Below, piece after piece: positions 37,778-48,296 of a stretch of 64,000 nt of DNA. The notes below the pieces were generated by a model. The model saw nothing but the letters and a program-made list of their open reading frames with translations, did not search any database and was not told the DNA's origin. The number at the start of each line of letters is the position of its first letter. Position 1 is the stretch's first letter. The translations under genes and the position numbers were made by a program. This DNA is from Hydrogenophilales bacterium (GTDB lineage: Bacteria; Pseudomonadota; Gammaproteobacteria; Burkholderiales; Thiobacillaceae), in the NCBI GenBank assembly GCA_016703155.1, contig JADJCP010000007.1:62001-126000 (forward strand). The letters are read 5' to 3'.

Positions 37778-38626
37778 TCAGTTGTCGACAGGGTTCGGGG
37801 ACGGGCGGTCAGGCATGGCTGTGATGGTGTATTGCAGCTTGCATGTGACAATGGCGCGATGCTGGTGCATGTTGGTGCGCAACTCCAGATCGAATGGCTT
37901 CTGTATGTCGTTGTTGAGTACGGCGTCGCGACAGTATTTATAGAGCCTTTGGCGTTGTGGCAAGTTTAGTTCACGGCCCAGTACGGCGTGAATGTTGTAT
38001 TTGATGTAGCGGTATAGGTGGCCGATTTTTAGCGATTGCTGCGTGTCCTTGACCTGTGTAAAGGTGGTTTTTGCTTCATGCGGGGTATCGATGCATTGCA
38101 GCAACTGGGGTGGCAGCGGGCTCTCCCGGTAGCCTTCCACCCCCAGGCGTTCGTAGTAATCCGTGTCGTCCCCGCCGTAACCGGTAATCGCCACGTCATA
38201 GCCGCCTGTCCGCATGAATGCTTCCCGGCTGCAAATCACGGTTCCCCATATTCCGTCGCGGTCGGGGGCGGCATCTTGATGCACGCGATAATAGCAATCC
38301 GGCTGCAGGGTGTTCCGCACCCATTCCGCCCATCCAGGCTGAAGAACAATGTCGGCATCGATGAAGCATAGCCAGTCGGAGGTTGCCACTTCGGCCCCCA
38401 GGTTTCTGGCGCGGCCCAGGTTGAAACCCGGGTCATCATCGACATAGACCCGTTTGACCTCCGGGAAGCCATCCTTGAGCCAATCCTTCGTGCCTTGGGG
38501 GCAGCCGTAATCGACGACGACGATTTCACGGGCGGCTGAGGCAATCATGATCGGCAGCGTCTTCTGCAAATCATGCAGCCGTCCTTTGCAGGTGGTGATC
38601 AGCGTGAGATTCAACTCGGACTTCAT
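37778..38626 (-). CDS. Family 2 glycosyltransferase
   Basis: A 282-residue GT-A-fold enzyme. LTLITTCKGRLHDLQKTLP opens the Rossmann-like half, VVVDYGCPQG the nucleotide site, and DWLCFIDADIVLQPGW the DxD motif for metal and sugar nucleotide; GGYDVAITGYGGDDTDYYERL is the acceptor-side motif. I chose ATG 38626 because GAGGA precedes it by 6 bp; the frame opens 7 codons earlier at 38647. It lies between two TPR-GT41 genes on the minus strand, with only 3 bases to the next one. Sugar specificity cannot be read. Confidence 0.85.
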   Translation of the reverse strand: MKSELNLTLITTCKGRLHDLQKTLPIMIASAAREIVVVDYGCPQGTKDWLKDGFPEVKRVYVDDDPGFNLGRARNLGAEVATSDWLCFIDADIVLQPGWAEWVRNTLQPDCYYRVHQDAAPDRDGIWGTVICSREAFMRTGGYDVAITGYGGDDTDYYERLGVEGYRESPLPPQLLQCIDTPHEAKTTFTQVKDTQQSLKIGHLYRYIKYNIHAVLGRELNLPQRQRLYKYCRDAVLNNDIQKPFDLELRTNMHQHRAIVTCKLQYTITAMPDRPSPNPVDN

Positions 38627-38671
38627 GACATTCCTCGATGGCAGCATTGCGATGGGCTCTGCGGTTGCAGA

Positions 38672-40868
38672 CTAGCCGGCGTAGCCAGACTGTCCCGTCT
38701 CGCCTTCAACAGCCGGGGACGGGAAGCGCGTCGCGTGGCTGCGCTGCCAGGCTTCCTGGAAAAAGGCCTCCAAGGCATGAATGACCGTGTCGCCCTTGAA
38801 CAATTGTGGGACACCCTCAAGAATTTTGCTACGCAGAGCGCGGCATCGTTCCGGTTTAACCCCGAGTTCGACCGCCAGAGCGAGATAGTCTTCTTCATTT
38901 TCAACGACAAGATTCGGGACGCCGATGAGGTTCAGCATGGCCGCGGTCTGACGACCGCGCATGAATTCACCCGGTAGGGTAACTATCGGTAGGCCGCTGG
39001 CCAAGGCATCGAGCGTCGTGTTGCCACCCGACCAGTGCAGAGAGTCAAGCATGACATCGCAGAGCGCGTTGATGCTCAGGTAATCTTCGTGGCTGCATGG
39101 CTCGAGCAGGCGCACTTTGTCATCGATATTCAGACCCGCTGCGTGCAGCCGACTCTCAAGCCTGTTCAAATACCGCTCGGTGTTGGCTGGATAGTGATCC
39201 TTGAACAACACCAGGAGCGCGCGCTCGCAGCGCGATAGCAGCCTGACGAACAGCGCGTCGTTATCGGGATGCAATTTGAAAAGCGACTGCGGCACCAGAT
39301 AGAGCACGCGATCATCGGGTAGGCCGAAATCCGCTCTCTGTCGGGCGACGATCCGGCCCGGCGGGTCGTATACGGTGCCGATCCCGGGGAGCAGCACCAG
39401 CCTTTCGGAATACTGCTCTTGCGCGTGATCGGGTTCCATCCCCGCGCAACTGATGAAATAGTCGATCGTACTCAGGCCGGTGGTCACGGGGTGGCCCCAG
39501 CCGCAGCACTGCACTGGGGCAAGGCGCTGACATGCCAGCAGGTAGGTGAGGGGGTCCATGCCGATCTCCGGATAAACCAGCAGATCCAAGGCATCGTTCA
39601 GTATGGCAGCGGCCGCCTCGGCGGTGTCACCCCGGATTGGTCTGAACGTGTCGGCGGCGTTCTGGATCGTCCGCGTTAACTGGTCCGGTGCGGTTTCAAA
39701 GGCGTACACGAAGATCTCGAACCGGGATTTGTCCAACCGGGTGATCCAGGACTGGAAATACTTGCCTACCGTGCAGGTTTTGAAATATCTAGAGGCAAAG
39801 CCGATTCTGAGTTTTCCCCGAGTGGATTCGTGTCGAATTGGCTGGATCGATGGGAGAAGGCGGTTCCCTGCAATGAGTTCTTGCACGAACGCGCCATATT
39901 TAACCTGTAAGTCGCGGTCGTTCATGCCTTGGTAGGCCAGGAAGAAGTTGGTGCGCCGCACGGCGGCGACGATTTCGCCGGGAGGCCGTTGGCGAAAGCG
40001 CGCTGTGCTGGCGATCAAGGACTCCAGGTTGCGCGCAAATCGATGACGCTCGGCAAGCAGATGCTCCTGGCTGTCGTAAACCATGGGCAGGGTGAGCGCT
40101 TCGTTGATAATCGCCCGCAGCAGGGTGGGTTTGAGCACCAATGCCCGCGCATACCCGCTTCGGGATTCCGCGATGCGGCCTGTCAGAGCGCAGGCATCGG
40201 CGAACTCGGCCATGACGCCGGGTTGTTTCAATCCCAAGGCGATGGCCCGCTGCAGGTGCGTGTAGGCCAGTTCGGCCTGGCCTTCGATCATCCGACATCT
40301 GCCCAGCAGACGATGCGCCTGCGGGTTGTCGGGTTGCAGGCCGAGGGCCGAGGCTAACCAATGCCTGGCTAAGGCGCTGTCGTTCAACTCTAGCGAAAGG
40401 CGACCTAATTCCACCCTGGGCATGACGGCGTCGGGCTGTAGCGAGGATGCTTTCAGGAAATGGTCATATGCCAGCTTGTAAGCGTGTTGCCGGCGGTGCA
40501 ATCGCCCCAGGTTGACGACGCCGCTGTAATACGCCGGCTGTATGTGTACGGCTGCGGTCAGCGTGCGAATGGCGTCATCGATTTGTCCTTCGACTTCCAG
40601 TACAAGCGCGAGATTGTTATAGGCCTCGATGAAGTTCGGGTTGGCGGCGATGGCCGACCGGTAGTTTTCAATCGCCAGCGTATGCTCGTGCAGATCCTGA
40701 TACACCAAGGCGAGGGTGTAATGCGCGGAAGCCGTCGGTTGCGTGGCTAGCGTTTCGTGCAGAATTGCCATGGCCTCGGCGGAAGCCCCTCCCATGGAGC
40801 CCGATTGCCTGACTTACCGGCTCGTGATGCGTGTCGATTTCTTTCAAGGCTGGCGTTATTACCGGCAA
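38672..40868 (-). CDS. TPR-GT41 glycosyltransferase, N-terminal frameshift
   Basis: A third OGT-like protein (707 residues from the internal start, 731 after repair). At least six TPRs (HYTLALVYQDLHEHTLAIENYRSAIAANPN, AYNNLALVLEVEGQIDDAIRTL) lead into a GT41 half with LRIGFASRYFKTCTVGKYF, DLLVYPEIGMDPLTYLLACQRLAPVQCCGWGHPVTTGLSTIDYF, LYLVPQSLFKLHPDND and DSLHWSGGNTTLDALASGLPIVTLPGEFMRGRQT. The last motifs resemble the C-terminal UDP-binding region of OGT. One extra G at 40786-40789 cuts off the start, which reads PVITPALKEIDTHHEPVSQAIGLHGR from TTG 40868 or from further upstream. The GtrA gene ends 19 bp upstream. Confidence 0.88.
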
Positions 40869-40887
40869 GGGCCAAGAATCATCTGGG

Positions 40888-41340
40888 TCATTTGAATACC
40901 CAAAGTCTGTACACGATGAAATTTACGAATGTCAGTATGATGGTCGCGCTGACTTGGGCCAGCCACAAATTGGCGCCGGCGTGCATGATCAGATCCAACA
41001 GTGTGAGATTGGCGGCCATCTGCGCGCCAAGCGCCGCGACGAATTTGACGAGAGTGGCCGGGACGCTTCCGGTCGGGGTGAATATCTTATAGAAAGACAA
41101 CAGATAGCGTGTCAGGGCGCCCGCCACGAAGCCCGTGCTGCTGGCCAGCAGTGGCGCGGCCCCGAGCTTGAGCAGCAGCCACATCAGGGCGTAATGGGCG
41201 GCGACTGCCAGAAATCCGGTCAGGACATGCAGGCTGAAACCGCGCGCCCAATCGATCAGCGTGGCGGGGTAACGCAGGGGGTGGGGGGCCACGCGTGGCG
41301 TGGGATCGGTCAGTCGGATATCCCCGGTGTTATCAGTCAT
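40888..41340 (-). CDS. GtrA-family membrane protein (putative lipid-linked sugar flippase)
   Basis: A 150-residue protein with four predicted transmembrane helices (about residues 30-50, 58-78, 95-115 and 125-145) typical of GtrA. ATG 41340 is preferred; the longer frame to 41412 overlaps the upstream GT gene and has no membrane-family N-terminus. GtrA proteins are thought to flip undecaprenyl-phosphate-linked sugars to the periplasm. The start overlaps the stop of the DPM-like GT2 by 8 bp, so they are probably coupled. Confidence 0.88.
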   Translation of the reverse strand: MTDNTGDIRLTDPTPRVAPHPLRYPATLIDWARGFSLHVLTGFLAVAAHYALMWLLLKLGAAPLLASSTGFVAGALTRYLLSFYKIFTPTGSVPATLVKFVAALGAQMAANLTLLDLIMHAGANLWLAQVSATIILTFVNFIVYRLWVFK

Positions 41341-42076
41341 GTTTGAACAGGTGATGCCGGTACAGGCCGAGTCGGAAGAGCAGGCCCAGCATGGAAACCC
41401 AGACGACCGCAAGACCGTAGCGAACTGAACGGCTGAAGTTAATCGAACTGGCCTCGGGAAAGTATTTGGTGGGTACGGAGATTTCTCCCAACTTGTAGCC
41501 TGTCAGGATGACCTGCGCGAGGAATTCATTGTCGAACTGGAAGTCGTCAGAGTTGTCTCGCCAGGGGATTCTGGCCAGCAATTCGCGGGAGTAAGCACGA
41601 TAGCCGGTATGGTATTCGGAGAGTTTGGCGCCCAGCATGAGGTTCTGGAAGGCCGTCAATATCCGGTTCGCCAGGTATTTCCACCAGGGCATGCCACCCT
41701 TCAATGCACCGCCGCCAAGGATGCGCGAACCGATGACCATGTCGTAGACCCCGGACGAGATCATGGCGGCCATGGCTGTGGCTAGTCGGGGTTCGTACTG
41801 GTAGTCGGGGTGGAGCATGACGACGATGTCGGCATTCAGTGCCAAGGCATCGGTATAGCAGGTCTTCTGGTTGCCACCATAGCCGATATTCTGGGGATGC
41901 AGCGCGACGCGAATGCCTAATTTACGTGCGATCGAGACGGTTTCGTCGTCGCTGGCGTCGTCGACCAGCAGGACGTGATCGACCACGTCGTGCGGGATGG
42001 CCTGCCAGGTCGCTTCAAGAGTCTTGCCGGCCCGGTAGGCAGGCATGACGATCATTACGGTCTTGTTATTGATCAT
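41333..42076 (-). CDS. DPM/GtrB-like polyprenyl-phosphate glycosyltransferase
   Basis: A 247-residue GT2 enzyme. MIVMPAYRAGKTLEATWQAIP, VLLVDDASDDETVSIARKLG, the DxD-like HPDYQYEP, the DPM motif MVIGSRILGGGALKGGMPWWKYLANRI and the loop TGYRAYSRELL are visible. Such enzymes transfer a sugar from a nucleotide donor to polyprenyl phosphate on the cytoplasmic face. Unlike E. coli-type GtrB it lacks C-terminal membrane helices beyond a hydrophobic stretch (AVVWVSMLGLLFRLGLY). It overlaps the membrane GT gene by 11 bp and gtrA by 8 bp. Confidence 0.9.
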   Translation of the reverse strand: MINNKTVMIVMPAYRAGKTLEATWQAIPHDVVDHVLLVDDASDDETVSIARKLGIRVALHPQNIGYGGNQKTCYTDALALNADIVVMLHPDYQYEPRLATAMAAMISSGVYDMVIGSRILGGGALKGGMPWWKYLANRILTAFQNLMLGAKLSEYHTGYRAYSRELLARIPWRDNSDDFQFDNEFLAQVILTGYKLGEISVPTKYFPEASSINFSRSVRYGLAVVWVSMLGLLFRLGLYRHHLFKHD

Positions 42077-43802
42077 GAGTGGCTGCGCCCACTGGACTCG
42101 GGCCTATGGTTTGTGGGGTCGAAGGGTGGCCGGTCGCATCAGGCAAGGATGGCGCCTGACGCGACCCGGTGTGGAAGGCAAGCAATGTTTCATCGGCATA
42201 GACGGGCGGGCCGAACATGCGCTGCAAATGCTCAGTACAGCGATCGAGGTATTCGGTCGCCTGGGTTCGCCCCTTGGCTTTGCGCATCCGCGTCTCCAGT
42301 CGCCGGTCGACGACAATCCAATCGACCCGTTTGGCCTGAATATTGTCGATTGACGCCAGTGATACGGCGTTTCTGAGGTGGATGCCCTGCGCTGGAAATG
42401 CCTCTCCTGGCAGGTCCGGACTGCATGCGCCGGAGGTTTGGAGGTTGATCATAAGCTGGCGATGATGGGGCTGATAGAGCGGTTCCAGGTTGAAGTAGGA
42501 CTCGAAGCTGGGTTGGCCCATGACGGCGATGGTATATCGGCCTGGCGCGGCGTCCTGGAATCTCGACCAGAACGGCGAAGGCGCGGTGAATTGGGTGAAC
42601 TTCTCCCGGACAGGGCTATGGTCCTGCCGATAATCGAATTGGTAATAGGCGTGCAGAGTGAAGTTGTTCGGGTATTGAAACAAGTCGGCGTGCGGGGTGC
42701 CTACCATGAACAAAGCGCAACAGCCTGTCGCCATGATGGCGCTCCGGGGGCTCGCGAACCGGCTGACGAGGCGCTGGATGCCGGCGGCAATCAAAAGCAG
42801 CCACAGGGGGAGCGCCGGCAGCATGTAGCGGCCGAATGTCAGCGGGTTATGCACCCAGGCGGGTTGCATGACGTAAATGGCAACGAGTATCCCGGTCAGT
42901 CCGGCGAGCCAGAGTTGGAGTTCCAGTCCCAACTTCGACCTTAGCTGTTGCCACCCGATGGCCGCTAGGAGGCCGCCGAGCAGTACCACGGCGATGGCGT
43001 CGGTGCCCAACCAGATGTGCCACACGCCGGCGAAGGTATCGAGCCTGGGCAGGTTCGCGCCGGTCTTGCCGGTCATGGCCGCAAGATCGTTCAGCAAGGG
43101 GGGCAGCGTGACCGCGCCGACCGCGCAAGTGACCATCGCCCCGAGCCAAATGACTCGGGCCGGAGTCACGTGGCAATCCATGCGACGCGTCCGGCTCAGA
43201 TAGAGTACCCAGGCCAGCGGCAGCAGCAGGAACGGCGCCATGAGCAAGTGCAGGTAACTGGCCAGCCAGGTGCAAGCCGAGTAGATTGCGGCAAGTTTCC
43301 AATGCCCTTTTCTGGCCCAGCTGGCCAAGGCCCAAATGGCGATGCCGGCCAGCAGCAAGGTGATCATGTAAGGCCGGGCATTTCTGCTGTAATTGACCAG
43401 CAGGGGGGAAACGGCAAGCAGGAAGCCAAAACTGGCCGCCACCAGGGTGGACATACGCGTGCGCGCCCAGAGCATGGCCAGACCAACGAAAGCGATGCCG
43501 CTCAGCAGCATGGGAAAGCGCATGCGTAATTCCGATAAACCGATGGTGTCGGCCAGCATGCGGTCGTACAACGTCAGCGGAATGCTGTAATCGGCTTGCC
43601 CGAAGCTGGACAGGATCGGCAGGTAACCCTGGCTATGGATGATCTTGTGAACGGCGTGCCATTCATCGTCGATCAACCACTGGAGGGTGATCTGTTGCAC
43701 GCGCATATAAATGGCAATGCCGAATATGGCAAGGGCGACAAGCCAGAACAGGATCGGTGAGTTAGGTCTTTGTTTCAAGGTGGTGGCGCTGGGGTATGGC
43801 AA
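42066..43802 (-). CDS. GT-C-type (GT39/PMT-like) membrane glycosyltransferase
   Basis: A 578-residue polytopic protein with about ten transmembrane segments in the first 370 residues (FWLVALAIFGIAIYM, MITLLLAGIAIWALA, LWLLLIAAGIQRL) and a soluble C-terminal part. The first periplasmic loop has LIDDEWHAVHKII, with the acidic DDEW/DE motif expected of GT-C enzymes that use lipid-linked donors. It would transfer the sugar flipped by GtrA onto a periplasmic acceptor. It is first in the minus-strand run, divergent from the giant GT gene across a 124-bp gap (43803-43926) that must hold promoters for both directions, though none stands out. Confidence 0.85.
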   Translation of the reverse strand: MPYPSATTLKQRPNSPILFWLVALAIFGIAIYMRVQQITLQWLIDDEWHAVHKIIHSQGYLPILSSFGQADYSIPLTLYDRMLADTIGLSELRMRFPMLLSGIAFVGLAMLWARTRMSTLVAASFGFLLAVSPLLVNYSRNARPYMITLLLAGIAIWALASWARKGHWKLAAIYSACTWLASYLHLLMAPFLLLPLAWVLYLSRTRRMDCHVTPARVIWLGAMVTCAVGAVTLPPLLNDLAAMTGKTGANLPRLDTFAGVWHIWLGTDAIAVVLLGGLLAAIGWQQLRSKLGLELQLWLAGLTGILVAIYVMQPAWVHNPLTFGRYMLPALPLWLLLIAAGIQRLVSRFASPRSAIMATGCCALFMVGTPHADLFQYPNNFTLHAYYQFDYRQDHSPVREKFTQFTAPSPFWSRFQDAAPGRYTIAVMGQPSFESYFNLEPLYQPHHRQLMINLQTSGACSPDLPGEAFPAQGIHLRNAVSLASIDNIQAKRVDWIVVDRRLETRMRKAKGRTQATEYLDRCTEHLQRMFGPPVYADETLLAFHTGSRQAPSLPDATGHPSTPQTIGPSPVGAATHDQ

Positions 43803-43926
43803 AATTCGCCCCAGACATTGAGGCGTGTCACTCCAGCCGACTCGGGCTGTTGCGAGGGTGGCATTATCTCCAATTTTGGAGGGTACGGGTTACTTGGGGG
43901 CGGCGACAAATAGTCAGCCAAGAAAT

Positions 43927-46900
43927 ATGAATACTGAGTCGAACGCTGTGCTTGTTGATGTAATCGTGCCGGTTTACCGGGGGTGTCCGAAACCCGGCGC
44001 TGCATTGAATCGGCGCTCGCGGCTGGGCAGCAAACCGGATTCGAACTGATCGTCATCGATGACGCCAGCCCTGAACCCGAATTGCGCGCGTGGCTTGACG
44101 AACTGCGCGGCCGGCACGGGGTCACGTTACTGAAAAACATGGAAAACCTTGGCTTTGTCGCCAGCGCGAACCGGGGCATGGCCTTGCATCCGGATCGGGA
44201 CGTGGTTTTGCTGAACAGCGATACCGAACCAGCCAACGACTGGCTGGACCGCCTGCGTCGCTGTGCGCATGCCGAGAAGGCGATCGGCACGGTGACACCT
44301 TTCTCCAACAACGCCACATTGTGCAGTTTTCCCTGGCTATGCCGGGATAACGCGATGCCGGACGGCATCGCGCTGGCAGAACTGGATGCCTGTTTCAGTG
44401 CGACCCATGCCGGGCAGTTCCTGGATATCCCGACGGCCGTCGGATTCTGCATGTACATCAAGCGCGCCTGCCTTGAACAGGTTGGCCTTTTCGATATGCA
44501 GCATTTCAGCCGCGGCTATGGCGAAGAAAACGACTTCAGCCGGCGCGCCGCCGCCCGGGGGTGGCGGAACGTCCTGTGTTGCGACACCTTCGTCTACCAC
44601 CAGGGCGGCGCCAGTTTCGGGGAGGAGCGGCACGCCTTGATGCGCTCGGGCGCCGCGGCGCTGCTGGCGCTGCATCCCGATTACGATGCCCTGATCCAGG
44701 CCCATCTGCACGCCGACCCGGCGGCGCCTTACCGGCGCGCGGTGCAGTCGAGGCTCGCCATCCTCAGGCGCACGAAGGCATTGGCCACGCGTCCGGGCAT
44801 TTCTTCCGGTGCCGATGAGGGCATCGCGCAACTCCATGTGCTGCACGATCTGGGGGGCGGTATCGCGCACTGGTGCCGGGATTTCATCGATGCCGATTCG
44901 GATCGGGTCAACCTTGTTCTGAAACCGGTGTCGCACAGCCATGCCTTCGGAGAGGGCGTGGCGCTCTATACCGATGTCGATGCACCCTATCCGATCTGGA
45001 TGCGCATCTTCACCGAACCCATCAAAGCGACGGCCTTGCATCATGACGAGTACACGGCCGCCATTCGGGACGCCATCGCGGAATTCAAGATCGGCGCCAT
45101 CGTCGTCTCGTCCTTGATCGGCCATGCGCTCGATATCCTGGATACCGGCTTGCCGACCGTGGTGGTGCAGCATGACTTCTTTCCGGTCTGCCCGGCGATC
45201 AATGCCTATTACCATGGCATATGCCAGCACTGTGACAGTAGCCGTCTGGTGGACTGCACGGCGCACAATCCCGATTTCAATCCGTTCCTGACGTTCCTGG
45301 CGGGGGAGCGCGAGGCTGTCAGAAAACGCTATGTCGACATCGTCGGCGGGGGTGCGGTGCCCATGGTGGTGCCCACGGACGGCGTGGCCGAACAGCTCGT
45401 GCGCATCGCTCCCGGCCTGGCGGGGGCGACGATCGTCAGTATCCCGCACGGTTATCTTGACCGTTACAGTCGTTTGCTGGATAGCCCGGTAAATGCCGAT
45501 ACGGGAGTCCGACGTCTCAGAATCGTGGTGCCAGGCATGCTGGCCGTCAGCAAAGGTTTGCATCTGCTGCAGGACAGCCTTGAGGCGCTGACGGATTTTG
45601 CCGACATCTATCTCGTCGGCGCCAAGGAGGTGGGTGAGCTTTTCCGGGATCAACCGGGCGTATATGTCGTCGAGCGCTACCGTCCGGACGAACTGCAAGC
45701 GATCATGGCGGACATCCAGCCTGATCTTGGCTTGCTGATGAGCATCTGCCACGAGACCTTCAGCTACACCTTGAGCGAATTATTCGAGTTCGGCATCCCT
45801 CCAGTTGCTACCCGGGTCGGCAGCTTCGCCGAGCGAATAAGCCATGGTCTCAATGGTTTCCTGTTCGAGCCGAATGCCCAAGCCATGCTCGATTGTCTGC
45901 GAGGGCTGCATGCCAACCGTGCCGCCCTTCGGCGGGTAAGCGCCGAACTCGGGGCCTGGCGTCATCGTTCCGCCCGCGACATGGTCGACGACTATCATCG
46001 TCTCTTGCCCAACCCTGCTGCGGCGAGATTGGAATGGGCAGAATCATTCAGGGATATCAGGCCAGAGCTTGGCCATGTCCAGGCCGCGGAACTCGCCCGC
46101 TTCTGGCGAGACACCAAGAGCCTGCACCTGTCTTTACAGATGAAGGATATCCGGCTCGGCCGGCAAGCCGTGAAGCTCGAAAACATGCGCATGAGTGCCG
46201 AGGCAAGGGAAGCCCGGACTGACGCATTGCTGGCGCGGCGTGAACACGAAATCGCCGAGATTCTGGCATCGACAAGTTGGCGACTCTCCAAACCCGTTCG
46301 CTGGCTTGGAACCGGTCTTCGGAAAGCCAGGACATTGTGGCGATGCCTTAAACCGCTCGCGCAATCCCCCGGAAAACTGCCCGATGCCCTAAGACTCTGG
46401 TGGCAGGCCTATCGACAAAGTGGTCGCGCCGGTCTAAAAGCCGCAATCACCGACCCGGCCCATGCTCCAGCGGTTGCCGAAACACCGGTTGTCATGGACT
46501 GGCGGCAGCAGGTATGGGCCGCTTACCAAACCCGTCTTGGTGAGGCACTGTCGGGTGAATTCTTGAGTCGTGTGCGGGCAAAGTCGTCACTGCCGCTCAT
46601 ATCCATCCTCGTCCCCGTCTACAACACCGATGAAAGCATGCTCAGGGCGATGCTGGACTCGGTTCTGTGCCAGGTTTATCCGAATTGGGAGTTATGCATC
46701 GTCGACGACGGATCGACAGAGGCACGCATCAGAAAGCTTCTGAAGCAATACGCCCGACGCGATAGACGTATCCGGCTGCACTTCGGGAAACAGAACCGGG
46801 GCGTTTCCCATGCGTCGAATCAGGCCCTGGCCAAGGCCAAGGGGAGTTTCGTCGTGTTGCTGGACCACGACGACATGCTCGAACCCCAGGCCCTGTTCCG

Positions 46901-48284
46901 GGTGGCGGAGGCCGTGGCGGATAACGATCCCGACATGCTGTATTCCGATGAGGTGCTGGTCGGCGCGGACGGCGCGTCGGTACAGCATTTCATATTCAGG
47001 CCCATGTTTTCTCCTGAATATCTGCGCTCCCATCCTTACATCGTCCACCTGGTTGGTTTCAAAACGACCTTGTTGCGCCAATTGGGTGGCTTCGACGAGT
47101 CGCTACGCATTTCCCAGGACTACGACCTTATTTTGCGCGCCAGTGAGCAGGCAGGATGCATTGTCCACATACCCGAAATTCTCTACCGATGGCGTATCCA
47201 TGCGGGCTCGGCCGGACACGCTCGTATCCATGAGGTGATGGAAGTATCGAAATCGGTATTGCGACGGCACCTGCAACGATGTGACCAGATTGGCCGGGTT
47301 GAGGACGGGGCGAGCTTCAATTTTTTCGAAACCCGTTACCCCCTGGCCGATGGCCTGAACGTGGCTATCGTCATACCAACCAAAAACCATGCGGAACTCG
47401 TCCGGACTTGCATCGAGAGCATCGAGCGCACCGTGAATTCGGTACGCTACGAGATTATCCTGATCGACCACGCCTCCGATGACCCCGAGGCCGTGGCGTA
47501 TTTCGCAAGCTTGGGCGGACGTGTCAAATTGCTGCGCTACAGCGGTCCGTTCAATTTCTCCGCCATCAACAACTGGGCCGTGAACCAATTGGCTGACGCG
47601 TATAGCCACTTTCTATTCTGCAATAACGATGTGGAGGCGCTCCAGGATGGCTGGCTCGAACGCATGCTCGAATTGGGCCAGAAGGCGGATGTCGGCATCG
47701 TCGGTGCAAAGCTTTATTACCCAGACCAAAAAACCATACAGCATGCGGGCGTCGTGGTTGCCTGCTGCGGCGTGGCGGAGAATCTCGGACGTTTCCGGGA
47801 GACAACACGGGAGCCGCTGGACCTGGGCTATGTCGGCTCGCTCATCGCCAGCCATGAAGTTTCCGCCGTCACCGGTGCCTGCATGCTGATACGTAAATCC
47901 GTATTCGACGAGATCGGCGGCTTCGACGAAGGTCTGGTCGTCGGCTACGGCGATGTGGATCTGTGCCTGCGCACCCGTGAACGGGGTTATCGAGTCGTGT
48001 TTTGCCCGCATGCCGAGCTTCTGCATCACGAGTCCTACACACGAGGCCGGAATCCGGAAGACCCGCACCCGGAAGACAGCGAGCGTTTTACGGCCAAGTG
48101 GCAAGACTACTACCGGCTGGGCGACCCGTATTTCAACCCCAATCTGTCGCCACACAGCCCGAACTGGCAGGTAGCCCAGCCGCTGGAACTCCGCCTGGAC
48201 ATCCAGCGACGCGTGTTTCATGCCCCTGCGCCGGTTGGCGCAGGGAGTGCCTCAATGAGGCTGGCTGTACCGCCCGCCGTGTAA
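43927..48284 (+). CDS. Giant multi-domain glycosyltransferase (GT2-GT4-GT2-GT2)
   Basis: A 1452-residue protein after repair of one missing G in the G run at 43979-43983; the fragment from 43983 (1433 residues) holds all but 19 residues. Domain order in that fragment: GT2 at 1-250 (ELIVIDDASPEPELRAWL, GRDxD-like VVLLNSDTEP); a GT4-like region at about 280-670 (VVPGMLAVSKGLHLLQ, ISHGLNGFLFEPNAQAM); a helical linker at 690-800 (ARREHEIAEILASTSWRLSKPVRWLG); GT2 at about 869-1080 (ILVPVYNTDESML, VVLLDHDDMLEPQ); GT2 at about 1125-1400 (VIPTKNHAELVRTC, FLFCNNDVEAL). One chain could therefore add several sugars in sequence to a surface polysaccharide. It is first in the plus-strand run. Confidence 0.87.
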
Positions 48285-48296
48285 AATACCCCGGCC

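Noticed and set aside
44337..45752. 471-codon minus-strand frame inside the giant glycosyltransferase gene
   Set aside because: The plus strand here carries continuous GT2/GT4 homology; the minus frame has no start signal or family match.
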